Positions 35,490 to 42,167 of a stretch of DNA of 42,167 nucleotides are shown here, piece by piece. This stretch comes from an uncultured Winogradskyella sp. (lineage in GTDB: Bacteria; Bacteroidota; Bacteroidia; Flavobacteriales; Flavobacteriaceae). Position numbers and translations under genes: made by a program. Position 1 is the first letter of the stretch, and every line of letters starts with the position of its first letter. The DNA is taken from NCBI RefSeq assembly GCF_937958655.1, contig NZ_CALGNH010000060.1:1-42167 (forward strand), in the 5' to 3' direction. The notes beneath the pieces are model-generated. The model did no database searches and had not been told where the DNA came from. It saw only the letters and a list, made by a program, of their open reading frames with translations.

Positions 35490-36854
35490 ATGAAGATAAT
35501 AGAAACACTAAAAAACGTCTGGAAAATCACTGAACTTAAGGATAGAATTATACTAACCTTAGGGCTGTTACTCGTGTACCGTTTTGGTGCTCAAGTAACT
35601 TTGCCAGGTGTAGATTTTGCTAAATTGGCGGAACTACAGAGCTCGGCAGCTCAAGGAGGATTATTAGGATTAATTAATGCCTTTACAGGTGGTGGTTTTT
35701 CTAATGCGTCAGTATTTGCTTTGGGTATTATGCCTTACATTTCTGCATCCATTGTGGTTCAATTAATGGGTATTGCGATTCCTTATTTACAGAAACTTCA
35801 GAAAGAAGGAGCTAGTGGGCAAAAGAAAATTACCCAAATAACACGTTGGTTAACTATAGGTATTTGTTTGGTTCAAGCGCCAGCCTACTTAGGTACAATT
35901 CCATCTTTATCAGGGTTGCAATCCGTTAGCCAAATGTTAGTACCTGGGTTTCCGGAGACAACATTTTATATATCTTCGGTAATAATATTAGTCACAGGCT
36001 GTGTATTTGCAATGTGGTTAGGTGAGAAAATTACGGATAAAGGTATTGGTAATGGTATATCATTATTAATTATGGTTGGTATCATTGCAACTTTACCGCA
36101 ATCATTCTTACAGAATGCTGCGTCTAGATTAGACGGTGGTAATGGTGGTTTTATGATGATTCTTATAGAATTAGTAATTTGGTTCGTAATCATACTAGCG
36201 TCTGTATTTTTAGTAATGGCTGTACGTAAAGTAGCAGTTCAATATGCTAGAAGAACAGCTTCTGGCGGTTATGAAAAAAATGTGTTTGGATCTCGTCAAT
36301 TTTTACCACTTAAGTTAAATGCTTCTGGTGTAATGCCAATCATTTTTGCACAAGCTATAATGTTCGCACCTGCTTATGTAGGAAAGTTATTTGGTCCAGA
36401 AAGTAGTGTAGGACAATGGATGCAAGCTAATTTCCAAGATATCTTTGGATTTTGGTATAATCTCGTATTTGCATTATTAATAATAATATTTACATATTTC
36501 TATACGGCAATTACAGTACCAACAAATAAAATGGCAGATGATTTAAAACGCAGTGGTGGATTTATACCAGGCATTCGTCCAGGTACTGAAACGGCTGAGT
36601 ATTTAGATAAAATAATGTCCCAAATTACATTACCAGGATCTATCTTCTTGGCATTAGTAGCTATTTTCCCTGCCTTTGTTTACCAATTGGTAAATGTACA
36701 GCAAGGATGGGCATTGTTTTTTGGAGGAACATCACTTTTAATTATGGTAGGTGTGGCTATTGATACAATGCAACAGATCAATTCTTATTTACTAAATAAG
36801 CATTATGATGGCTTGATGAAGACAGGTAAAAACAGAAAATCTGTTACCGCATAA
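35490..36854 (+). CDS. secY: protein translocase subunit SecY
   Basis: This 454-residue inner-membrane channel has ten hydrophobic segments. Conserved blocks include ALGIMPYISASIVVQLMG in helix 2, GNGISLLIMVGI near the plug side, and the cytoplasmic loop PGIRPGTETAEYLDKIM. It forms the Sec export pore with SecE and SecG. It ends the spc segment. In many bacteria adk and map follow; neither does here, and infA comes next. Confidence 0.98.
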   Translation: MKIIETLKNVWKITELKDRIILTLGLLLVYRFGAQVTLPGVDFAKLAELQSSAAQGGLLGLINAFTGGGFSNASVFALGIMPYISASIVVQLMGIAIPYLQKLQKEGASGQKKITQITRWLTIGICLVQAPAYLGTIPSLSGLQSVSQMLVPGFPETTFYISSVIILVTGCVFAMWLGEKITDKGIGNGISLLIMVGIIATLPQSFLQNAASRLDGGNGGFMMILIELVIWFVIILASVFLVMAVRKVAVQYARRTASGGYEKNVFGSRQFLPLKLNASGVMPIIFAQAIMFAPAYVGKLFGPESSVGQWMQANFQDIFGFWYNLVFALLIIIFTYFYTAITVPTNKMADDLKRSGGFIPGIRPGTETAEYLDKIMSQITLPGSIFLALVAIFPAFVYQLVNVQQGWALFFGGTSLLIMVGVAIDTMQQINSYLLNKHYDGLMKTGKNRKSVTA

Positions 36855-36937
36855 TTATAAACACAGTTTAGAAAGTTCATTGGTAAAAAATTCGGCAAGA
36901 TATTTGTTAATTGAGCAATGAACACTAAAAATAATTT

Positions 36938-37153
36938 ATGGCAAAACAAGCAGCAATAGAACAAGACGGTACAATTATAGAAGCATTATCTAATGCTATG
37001 TTCCGTGTAGAATTAGAAAATGGTCACATAGTAACGGCTCACATCTCTGGTAAAATGCGTATGCATTATATCAAACTGTTACCAGGTGATAAAGTAAAAT
37101 TAGAAATGAGTCCTTACGATTTAACTAAGGCTCGTATAACATATAGATACTAG
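36938..37153 (+). CDS. infA: translation initiation factor IF-1
   Basis: This 71-residue OB-fold protein reads [19 protein letters not shown], then [20 protein letters not shown] and [13 protein letters not shown]. It blocks the ribosomal A site during initiation. The 83-base spacer upstream has an 8-bp inverted pair, GTTCATTG (36875-36882) and CAATGAAC (36916-36923), with a long loop. Standard length. Confidence 0.98.
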   Translation: MAKQAAIEQDGTIIEALSNAMFRVELENGHIVTAHISGKMRMHYIKLLPGDKVKLEMSPYDLTKARITYRY

Positions 37154-37208
37154 TAAGATAAAATCGAAAGATTATATCTGACCGTTATAAACAAATAAAA
37201 AGAAACAG

Positions 37209-37325
37209 ATGAAAGTAAGAGCATCAGTTAAAAAGAGAAGTGCTGATTGTAAATTAGTGCGTCGTAAAGGTAGACTTTACGTTATTAACAAAAAGAATCC
37301 TAGATTCAAACAAAGACAAGGATAA
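37209..37325 (+). CDS. rpmJ: 50S ribosomal protein L36, zinc-free form
   Basis: This 38-residue protein reads [19 protein letters not shown] and ends NPRFKQRQG. The usual zinc ligands C-C-C-H are reduced to one: Ser11, Cys14, Asn at the third site and Phe at the fourth. This C-minus type is common in flavobacteria and needs no zinc. It lies between infA and rpsM, the normal place, and is easily missed because of its size. Confidence 0.97.
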   Translation: MKVRASVKKRSADCKLVRRKGRLYVINKKNPRFKQRQG

Positions 37326-37332
37326 AAGAAAA

Positions 37333-37408
37333 AGTCATTAGTAATTAGACGTTAGATGAATCTGTTCGAAATCGAAAGGTTTAGGATTCTAACAACTAAA
37401 AGCTAACA
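37333..37408 (+). repeat. 76-bp direct repeat, copy 1 (before rpsM)
   Basis: The stretch from AGTCATTAGTAATTAGAC to ACTAAAAGCTAACA is repeated at 37812-37887. The only difference is A at 37375 versus G at 37854 (75 of 76 identical). The two copies are offset by 479 bases and bracket rpsM. Confidence 0.95.
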
Positions 37409-37425
37409 CTAAACACTAAATTAAT

Positions 37426-37800
37426 ATGGCAAGAATTGCAGGTGTAGACATACCAAAACAAAAAAGAGGAGTAATATCCTTAACTTATATCTATGGTATA
37501 GGTAGAAGTAGAGCTAAAGAAATCTTAGAGACGGCTAAGGTAGATGAGAGCACTAAAGTACAAGATTGGACAGACGACGAAATTGGAGCAATCCGTGAGG
37601 CTGTTGGTAATTTTAAAATTGAAGGTGAATTACGTTCTGAAACTCAATTAAACATTAAGCGTTTAATGGATATTGGATGTTACAGAGGTATTCGTCATAG
37701 GGCTGGTCTTCCTTTAAGAGGGCAACGTACTAAGAACAACTCACGTACAAGAAAAGGTAGAAGAAAAACAGTTGCTAACAAGAAAAAAGTAACTAAATAA
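37426..37800 (+). CDS. rpsM: 30S ribosomal protein S13
   Basis: This 124-residue S13 begins [25 protein letters not shown] and ends with [32 protein letters not shown]. It contacts tRNA and L5 across the subunit bridge. It is the first gene of the alpha segment. The gene is flanked on both sides by near-identical 76-bp repeats, an unusual arrangement for a ribosomal operon. Confidence 0.98.
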   Translation: MARIAGVDIPKQKRGVISLTYIYGIGRSRAKEILETAKVDESTKVQDWTDDEIGAIREAVGNFKIEGELRSETQLNIKRLMDIGCYRGIRHRAGLPLRGQRTKNNSRTRKGRRKTVANKKKVTK

Positions 37801-37811
37801 TAACAGACATC

Positions 37812-37887
37812 AGTCATTAGTAATTAGACGTTAGATGAATCTGTTCGAAATCGGAAGGTTTAGGATTCTAACAACTAAAAGCTAACA
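37812..37887 (+). repeat. 76-bp direct repeat, copy 2 (before rpsK)
   Basis: This is the second copy of the 37333-37408 repeat, ending 17 bases before the rpsK ATG. It provides the same CTAACAACTAAAAGCTAACA leader words to rpsK that copy 1 provides to rpsM. Confidence 0.95.
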
Positions 37888-37904
37888 ACTAGAAACTATA
37901 AAAT

Positions 37905-38288
37905 ATGGCAAAGTCAAGTTCAAAAAAGCGTAAAGTAATTGTTGATGCAATTGGTGAGGCACACATCACAGCTTCATTTAACAACATCATCATTTCTTTA
38001 ACAAATAAAAAAGGTGATGTAATTTCATGGTCATCTGCAGGTAAAATGGGTTTTAGAGGTTCTAAAAAGAACACACCATATGCCGCACAATTAGCCGCTG
38101 AAGACGCAGCAGGTGTAGCTAAAGAAGCAGGTCTAAAGAAAGTTAAAGCTTATGTAAAAGGTCCTGGTAATGGTAGAGAATCTGCTATTAGATCTTTACA
38201 TAATTCCGGAATTGAAGTAACAGAGATAATCGACGTAACTCCAATGCCACATAATGGTTGTCGTCCGCCAAAGAGACGTCGTGTGTAA
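37905..38288 (+). CDS. rpsK: 30S ribosomal protein S11
   Basis: This 127-residue S11 has [44 protein letters not shown] and the C-terminal [18 protein letters not shown]. It lies on the 30S platform next to the mRNA 3' side and the anti-Shine-Dalgarno region. It is followed by a 199-base gap with a palindrome and a new promoter. Confidence 0.98.
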   Translation: MAKSSSKKRKVIVDAIGEAHITASFNNIIISLTNKKGDVISWSSAGKMGFRGSKKNTPYAAQLAAEDAAGVAKEAGLKKVKAYVKGPGNGRESAIRSLHNSGIEVTEIIDVTPMPHNGCRPPKRRRV

Positions 38289-38292
38289 TGTC

Positions 38293-38313
38293 ATCCTGAA
38301 CTTGGTTCAGGAT
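38293..38313. repeat. REP-like palindrome after rpsK
   Basis: ATCCTGAAC (38293-38301), loop TTG and GTTCAGGAT (38305-38313) form a perfect 9-bp hairpin five bases after the rpsK stop. It is a familiar dispersed intergenic palindrome of flavobacteria and could also act as a 3'-end stabiliser. Confidence 0.7.
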
Positions 38314-38336
38314 CTCACTATACCATGCTAAATTAT

Positions 38337-38377
38337 AATAAACTAATATCATTCTAAATGTTTGATGTTAGTTTATT
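38337..38377. promoter_or_regulatory. 15-bp inverted repeat overlapping the rpsD promoter
   Basis: AATAAACTAATATCA (38337-38351) pairs with TGATGTTAGTTTATT (38363-38377) with one G-T wobble and an 11-base loop. The right arm covers the -33 TTTG of the rpsD promoter, so it could be an operator or a weak terminator for rpsK. Confidence 0.55.
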
Positions 38378-38390
38378 TTGCGTAAATTTG
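38361..38390 (+). promoter_or_regulatory. internal promoter for rpsD-rpoA-rplQ
   Basis: TTTG (38361-38364), an 18-base spacer and an exact TAAATTTG (38383-38390) match the Bacteroidota promoter. The start should be near 38395, leaving a leader of about 93 bases before rpsD. The leader contains the 10-bp palindrome TAACCGGTTA (38423-38432). Confidence 0.75.
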
Positions 38391-38487
38391 CAAACTTTTA
38401 AATAACAAGTATCAACGAGAGATAACCGGTTACAGAAGGATAAGATTAAGACCTTAATTCTTTAACTACTCTCAAAAACAATTAAAA

Positions 38488-39093
38488 ATGGCAAGATATA
38501 CTGGTCCTAAAACTAAAATCGCTCGTAAATTCGGGCAAGCTATTTTCGGAGATGATAAAGCTTTCGAAAAAAGAAACTATCCTCCAGGACAGCACGGTAA
38601 TAACCGTCGTCGTGGAAAAAAATCTGAATATGCAATCCAGTTAATGGAGAAGCAAAAAGCTAAATATACCTATGGTATTTTAGAACGTCAATTCAGAAAC
38701 ATGTTTAAAAGAGCAACAGCCGCTCAAGGTATTACAGGTGAAGTTTTACTACAATTGTGTGAATCGCGTTTAGATAATGTGGTTTTTAGAATGGGTATTT
38801 CTCCATCACGTAGTGGTGCAAGACAGTTAGTATCTCACAGGCACATTACAGTAAATGGTGAAAAGGTAAATATTCCTTCTTACCAACTAAAAGCAGGTGA
38901 TGTTGTAAGCGTTAGAGAAAAATCTAAATCATTAGAGGCTATTCAGAGTTCCTTAGCTAATTCTAGCAATGTTTACGAATGGATAACTTGGAATAATGAT
39001 ACAATGGAAGGAACGTATGTATCTGTTCCTGCAAGAATTCAGATTCCAGAACAAATCAACGAGCAGTTCATTGTAGAACTTTACTCTAAATAA
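38488..39093 (+). CDS. rpsD: 30S ribosomal protein S4
   Basis: This 201-residue S4 begins [20 protein letters not shown] and has the NYPPGQHG and [29 protein letters not shown] segments. The S4 RNA-binding domain is [33 protein letters not shown]. It starts 16S rRNA folding. The N-terminal zinc cysteines of some S4 forms are absent. It has its own promoter and a leader of about 93 bases, a plausible autoregulatory site by analogy with the E. coli alpha operon. Confidence 0.98.
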   Translation: MARYTGPKTKIARKFGQAIFGDDKAFEKRNYPPGQHGNNRRRGKKSEYAIQLMEKQKAKYTYGILERQFRNMFKRATAAQGITGEVLLQLCESRLDNVVFRMGISPSRSGARQLVSHRHITVNGEKVNIPSYQLKAGDVVSVREKSKSLEAIQSSLANSSNVYEWITWNNDTMEGTYVSVPARIQIPEQINEQFIVELYSK

Positions 39094-39114
39094 TAGTTTA
39101 ATAATCAACATTGG

Positions 39115-39171
39115 TATTTGGCCAAAGGGTTTATAGGATCGCTTCAAACCTTTAGACTGCGCAACCAAATA
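39115..39171 (+). promoter_or_regulatory. nested hairpin in the rpsD-rpoA spacer
   Basis: TATTTGG (39115-39121) pairs with CCAAATA (39165-39171). Inside it AAAGGGTTT (39124-39132) pairs with AAACCTTT (39146-39153), leaving one bulged G. TTTGGCCAAA at 39117-39126 is an alternative palindrome. Confidence 0.4.
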
Positions 39172-39194
39172 ACAATTAAAACGAAGACAACGAT

Positions 39195-40187
39195 ATGGCA
39201 ATATTAAATTTCCAAAAACCAGACAAAGTAATCATGATTGATTCTACTGATTTCGAAGGTAAATTCGAATTCAGACCATTAGAACCAGGTTATGGTTTAA
39301 CAGTTGGTAACGCATTAAGACGTGTGTTATTATCTTCATTAGAAGGTTTTGCAATTACATCTTTAAGAATAGAAGGTGTAGATCACGAATTTTCTACAAT
39401 CTCAGGAGTCGTAGAAGATGTTACTGAAATAGTCCTTAACTTAAAGCAAGTAAACTTTAAACGTCAGATTGATGAAGTAGACAACGAAACAGTTACGATT
39501 TCAATCTCTGGACAAGATCAAATCACGGCTGGTGATTTTCAGAAGTTTATTTCAGGATTCCAAGTATTAAATACAGATTTAGTGATCTGTAACTTAGATC
39601 CTAAAGTAAACATTAATATGGAATTAACTATAGAGAAAGGTAGAGGATATGTACCTGCTGAAGAAAACAAAAAAGCTTCAGCTCCAATAGGAACTATATT
39701 CACAGATTCCATTTACACTCCAATAAAGAATGTAAAGTATAGTATTGAAAACTTCCGTGTTGAGCAAAAAACGGATTACGAAAAATTAGTTTTCGAAATC
39801 TTAACAGATGGATCTATACATCCTAAAGATGCTTTAACAGAAGCAGCTAAAATATTAATTCACCACTTTATGTTATTCTCAGATGAGCGTATCACTTTAG
39901 AAGCGGATGAAATTGCACAGACAGAGACTTATGATGAAGAATCACTTCACATGAGACAACTATTAAAAACTAAATTAGTTGATATGGATCTTTCAGTACG
40001 TGCATTAAACTGTTTAAAAGCAGCAGAAGTAGATACCTTAGGGGATTTAGTATCATTTAACAAAAACGATTTAATGAAATTCAGAAACTTTGGTAAGAAG
40101 TCTTTAACTGAGCTAGAAGAATTAGTGAATGTAAAGGGGCTTAACTTCGGAATGGATTTAAGCAAATATAAATTAGACAAAGACTAA
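39195..40187 (+). CDS. rpoA: RNA polymerase alpha subunit
   Basis: This 330-residue alpha subunit has an N-terminal assembly domain with [33 protein letters not shown]. The C-terminal domain (about 250-330) contains [23 protein letters not shown] and [14 protein letters not shown], which contact DNA and regulators. Length is normal. It is between rpsD and rplQ, the usual place. Confidence 0.98.
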   Translation: MAILNFQKPDKVIMIDSTDFEGKFEFRPLEPGYGLTVGNALRRVLLSSLEGFAITSLRIEGVDHEFSTISGVVEDVTEIVLNLKQVNFKRQIDEVDNETVTISISGQDQITAGDFQKFISGFQVLNTDLVICNLDPKVNINMELTIEKGRGYVPAEENKKASAPIGTIFTDSIYTPIKNVKYSIENFRVEQKTDYEKLVFEILTDGSIHPKDALTEAAKILIHHFMLFSDERITLEADEIAQTETYDEESLHMRQLLKTKLVDMDLSVRALNCLKAAEVDTLGDLVSFNKNDLMKFRNFGKKSLTELEELVNVKGLNFGMDLSKYKLDKD

Positions 40188-40336
40188 CGATTGAAGATTG
40201 TAGATTTACGAATGATGATTTTTTAAATTGTTTAAGCGTAATCCTAGAATTTTAAATCGAAAATTAATAATAATCATATTTTGCTCTTCTGACATACACA
40301 GTTAGAATTTGGTAGCAAGATGATAAAACAAGAGTC

Positions 40337-40810
40337 ATGAGACACGGAAAAAAATTCAATCACTTAGGTAGAAAATCAGCGCATAGAAAAGCAATGTTAG
40401 CTAATATGGCATGCTCTTTAATTGAACATAAGCGTATTAACACAACAACTGCAAAAGCTAAAGCACTTAAGCAATTTGTTGAGCCTTTAATTACTAAATC
40501 TAAAGAAGATACAACACACAATAGAAGAGTTGTGATGTCTAGATTAAAGCAAAAAGATGTTGTAGCAGAATTGTTTAGAGATGTCGCCGCTAAGGTTGCT
40601 GATCGTCCTGGTGGTTATACACGTATCATTAAGTTAGGAAACCGATTAGGTGATAACGCTGATATGGCAATGATAGAGCTTGTAGATTATAATGAGCTCT
40701 ATACTGCAGGAAGACCTGAGAAGAAGACACGTAGAAGTAGAAGAGGTGGTAAGAAAAGTACAACAGCTGTACCACCAGTAGAAACTAAAGCTACTAACGA
40801 AGAAGAATAA
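40337..40810 (+). CDS. rplQ: 50S ribosomal protein L17
   Basis: This 157-residue L17 has [25 protein letters not shown] and [21 protein letters not shown]. The core is about 120 residues; the extra C-terminal tail (basic RRSRRGGKK, then acidic) is common in Bacteroidota. It lies near the tunnel exit. The spacer before it (149 bases) holds GATTGAAGATTGTAGATTTACGA-type words and no clear promoter. Confidence 0.97.
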   Translation: MRHGKKFNHLGRKSAHRKAMLANMACSLIEHKRINTTTAKAKALKQFVEPLITKSKEDTTHNRRVVMSRLKQKDVVAELFRDVAAKVADRPGGYTRIIKLGNRLGDNADMAMIELVDYNELYTAGRPEKKTRRSRRGGKKSTTAVPPVETKATNEEE

Positions 40811-40812
40811 TA

Positions 40813-40917
40813 ATGAAACTAGGAAAGCCAACAGATTTTGAAATCACTAATGATAAAAATTTGATACTTTCCATTGCGTTATTTAAATCGCGATTATCGA
40901 GTGTTAATAACGATTAA
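40813..40917 (+). CDS. possible 34-residue small ORF after rplQ
   Basis: ATG at 40813 follows the rplQ stop (TAATAATG) and opens a frame reading MKLGKPTDFEITNDKNLI, continuing to KSRLSSVNND and a stop at 40917. It ends 10 bases before the cluster terminator. I do not recognise it, and it may simply be an untranslated tail or a decayed gene. Confidence 0.25.
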   Translation: MKLGKPTDFEITNDKNLILSIALFKSRLSSVNND

Positions 40918-40927
40918 TAAATATAGA

Positions 40928-40959
40928 GGATAGACTTTTTAAGTTTATCCTTTTTTTTT
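40928..40959 (+). terminator. intrinsic terminator of the ribosomal cluster
   Basis: GGATAGAC (40928-40935) and GTTTATCC (40943-40950) pair with one G-U wobble around an A/T loop. Nine T residues follow at 40951-40959. This is a textbook strong terminator ending the run before carA. Confidence 0.95.
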
Positions 40960-41002
40960 GGATTTTTGCGAAAACTTAAATGAATTATTATTGATTAGAT
41001 TG

Positions 41003-41016
41003 TCCCCTTGAGGGGA
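41003..41016. repeat. short C/G palindrome upstream of carA
   Basis: TCCCC (41003-41007), loop TTGA and GGGGA (41012-41016) form a small hairpin, followed by TTTTAGGGGTG. The wording matches a dispersed Bacteroidota intergenic element I recognise from other genomes. Confidence 0.55.
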
Positions 41017-41054
41017 TTTTAGGGGTGTTTTAAAAAAATGAGAAATTTTAAACT

Positions 41055-42158
41055 ATGAAATACAAACAAAGAAAAAAAGCACTGATTTTATTAGCGGATG
41101 GTACAATATTCTATGGTAAATCTATAGGTAAAGAGGGTACATCATTTGGTGAGGTTTGTTTTAATACAGGTACTACAGGTTACCAAGAAATATTTACAGA
41201 TCCATCGTATTATGGACAACTTATGGTCACAACAAATGCACATATCGGTAATTATGGTACTAAGGAAGAAGAAAATCAATCAAATACTGTAAAGATTGCT
41301 GGATTAATTTGTAAGAACTTCAGTTTCGAATACTCTAGACCAGCTGGTGATGCTTCTTTAGAAGACTATTTTGAAAAGCATAATACATTGGCCATTTCTG
41401 ATGTAGACACGAGAGCATTGGTGAGCTATATAAGAGATAATGGAGCAATGAATGCAGTAATATCTACTGAAGTAGATAACATAGAAAGCTTAAAGAAGCA
41501 ATTAGCAGAACAACCAAATATGGAAGGTTTAGAGTTGGCTTCAAAAGTATCAACTAAAGCGCCATATTTCTATGGTAATGAAAATGCCACACATAAGATT
41601 TCTGCTTTAGATATAGGTATTAAAAAGAATATCCTTGAGAACTTAGCAAATCGTGATGCTTATATAAAAGTCTTTCCTCATAATTCTAAGTTTGAAGATT
41701 TAGAAGCATTTAATCCAGATGGTTATTTTATTTCTAATGGACCTGGTGATCCAGAACCACTCGTAGAAGCTCAAGCCGTTGCAAAAGAAATTATTTCAAG
41801 AAATAAACCTTTATTTGGTATATGCTTAGGCCACCAAGTCATTGCTTTGGCTAATGGTATTTCTACTTACAAAATGCACAACGGACATAGAGGTATTAAC
41901 CATCCTGTAAAAAATTTAATAACAGGAAAAGGTGAGATTACATCACAAAATCATGGTTTTGCTATAAATAGAGAAGAAACTGAGGCAAATGCCAATGTTG
42001 AGATTACACATGTGCACCTTAATGACAATACCGTTGCAGGTATTAAGATAAAGAATAAGAATTGTTTCTCAGTACAATATCACCCAGAGGCAAGTCCTGG
42101 GCCTAATGATTCGGTGTATCTATTTGATCAATTTATAGAGAATATTAAAAATAACTAA
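41055..42158 (+). CDS. carA: carbamoyl-phosphate synthase small subunit (glutaminase)
   Basis: This 367-residue complete CarA has an N-terminal domain LLADGTIFYGKSIGKEG and GYQEIFTDPSYYGQ. The class I amidotransferase domain has ISNGPGDPEP, nucleophile Cys257 in GICLGHQ, and His343 and Glu345 in QYHPEASPGP. It supplies ammonia from glutamine to CarB for carbamoyl phosphate, feeding arginine and pyrimidine synthesis. carB is not in the nine bases that remain. It follows a strong terminator and so needs its own promoter; I see no exact TAnnTTTG. Confidence 0.97.
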   Translation: MKYKQRKKALILLADGTIFYGKSIGKEGTSFGEVCFNTGTTGYQEIFTDPSYYGQLMVTTNAHIGNYGTKEEENQSNTVKIAGLICKNFSFEYSRPAGDASLEDYFEKHNTLAISDVDTRALVSYIRDNGAMNAVISTEVDNIESLKKQLAEQPNMEGLELASKVSTKAPYFYGNENATHKISALDIGIKKNILENLANRDAYIKVFPHNSKFEDLEAFNPDGYFISNGPGDPEPLVEAQAVAKEIISRNKPLFGICLGHQVIALANGISTYKMHNGHRGINHPVKNLITGKGEITSQNHGFAINREETEANANVEITHVHLNDNTVAGIKIKNKNCFSVQYHPEASPGPNDSVYLFDQFIENIKNN

Positions 42159-42167
42159 TTGAAAAAT

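Noticed and set aside
37333..37887. Composite transposon or insertion sequence around rpsM
   Set aside because: The repeats are direct, have no terminal inverted repeats and enclose only rpsM; no transposase is present.
22785..40810. Missing tuf, map and adk as evidence of deletion
   Set aside because: Their absence from this cluster is usual in flavobacteria and does not indicate loss.

Overview
The window looks like chromosomal DNA of a marine-type member of the Flavobacteriaceae (Bacteroidota). The evidence is low G+C, almost no Shine-Dalgarno sequences, promoters of the TTTG-N18-20-TAnnTTTG type, a SusC/SusD pair, a type IX secretion (T9SS) C-terminal sorting domain, zinc-less L36 and long S14 forms, and a str-S10-spc-alpha ribosomal cluster that lacks tuf, map and adk. 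I cannot assign a genus.

Left part (1-12.4 kb). The window opens in the tail of an HlyD-type exporter gene followed by a TolC-like gene. Next come mpl (murein peptide recycling), a small membrane protein, a long PLP enzyme of the Cys/Met family, a PaiB-like FMN-binding protein with a DUF1569 gene, radC, a possible operon of a polysaccharide-deacetylase-like protein, a YjjG-type nucleotidase and a secreted protein of unknown function, then rarA and a rhomboid protease. A perfect 12-bp terminator stem (12428-12455) closes this block.

Middle part (12.4-22.7 kb), all on the minus strand. There is an envelope uptake unit, susC - susD-like - surface lipoprotein, with two TGTTAAA/TTTAACA inverted repeats upstream of susC. 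Then come rlmB, a secreted arylsulfotransferase-like protein with a T9SS tail, and an Omp85-type outer membrane protein. No glycoside hydrolase or regulator gene lies beside susCD, so its substrate is unknown.

Right part (22.7-42.2 kb), all on the plus strand. The run is rpsL-rpsG-fusA-rpsJ, rplC-D-W-B-rpsS-rplV-rpsC-rplP-rpmC-rpsQ, rplN-X-E-rpsN-rpsH-rplF-R-rpsE-rpmD-rplO-secY, infA-rpmJ-rpsM-rpsK-rpsD-rpoA-rplQ, a strong terminator, and carA. Gene content is ordinary. The spacers are less so: they carry dispersed palindromes, terminator-like hairpins, an internal promoter before rpsD, a 76-bp duplication on both sides of rpsM, and low-complexity words repeated just upstream of start codons. 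No gap exceeds 300 bases.

I found no tRNA, rRNA, CRISPR array, insertion sequence, prophage or defence system. I see no convincing new multi-gene system. The points most worth a second look are the intergenic repeat families and leader structures in the ribosomal cluster, and the control region of susC.
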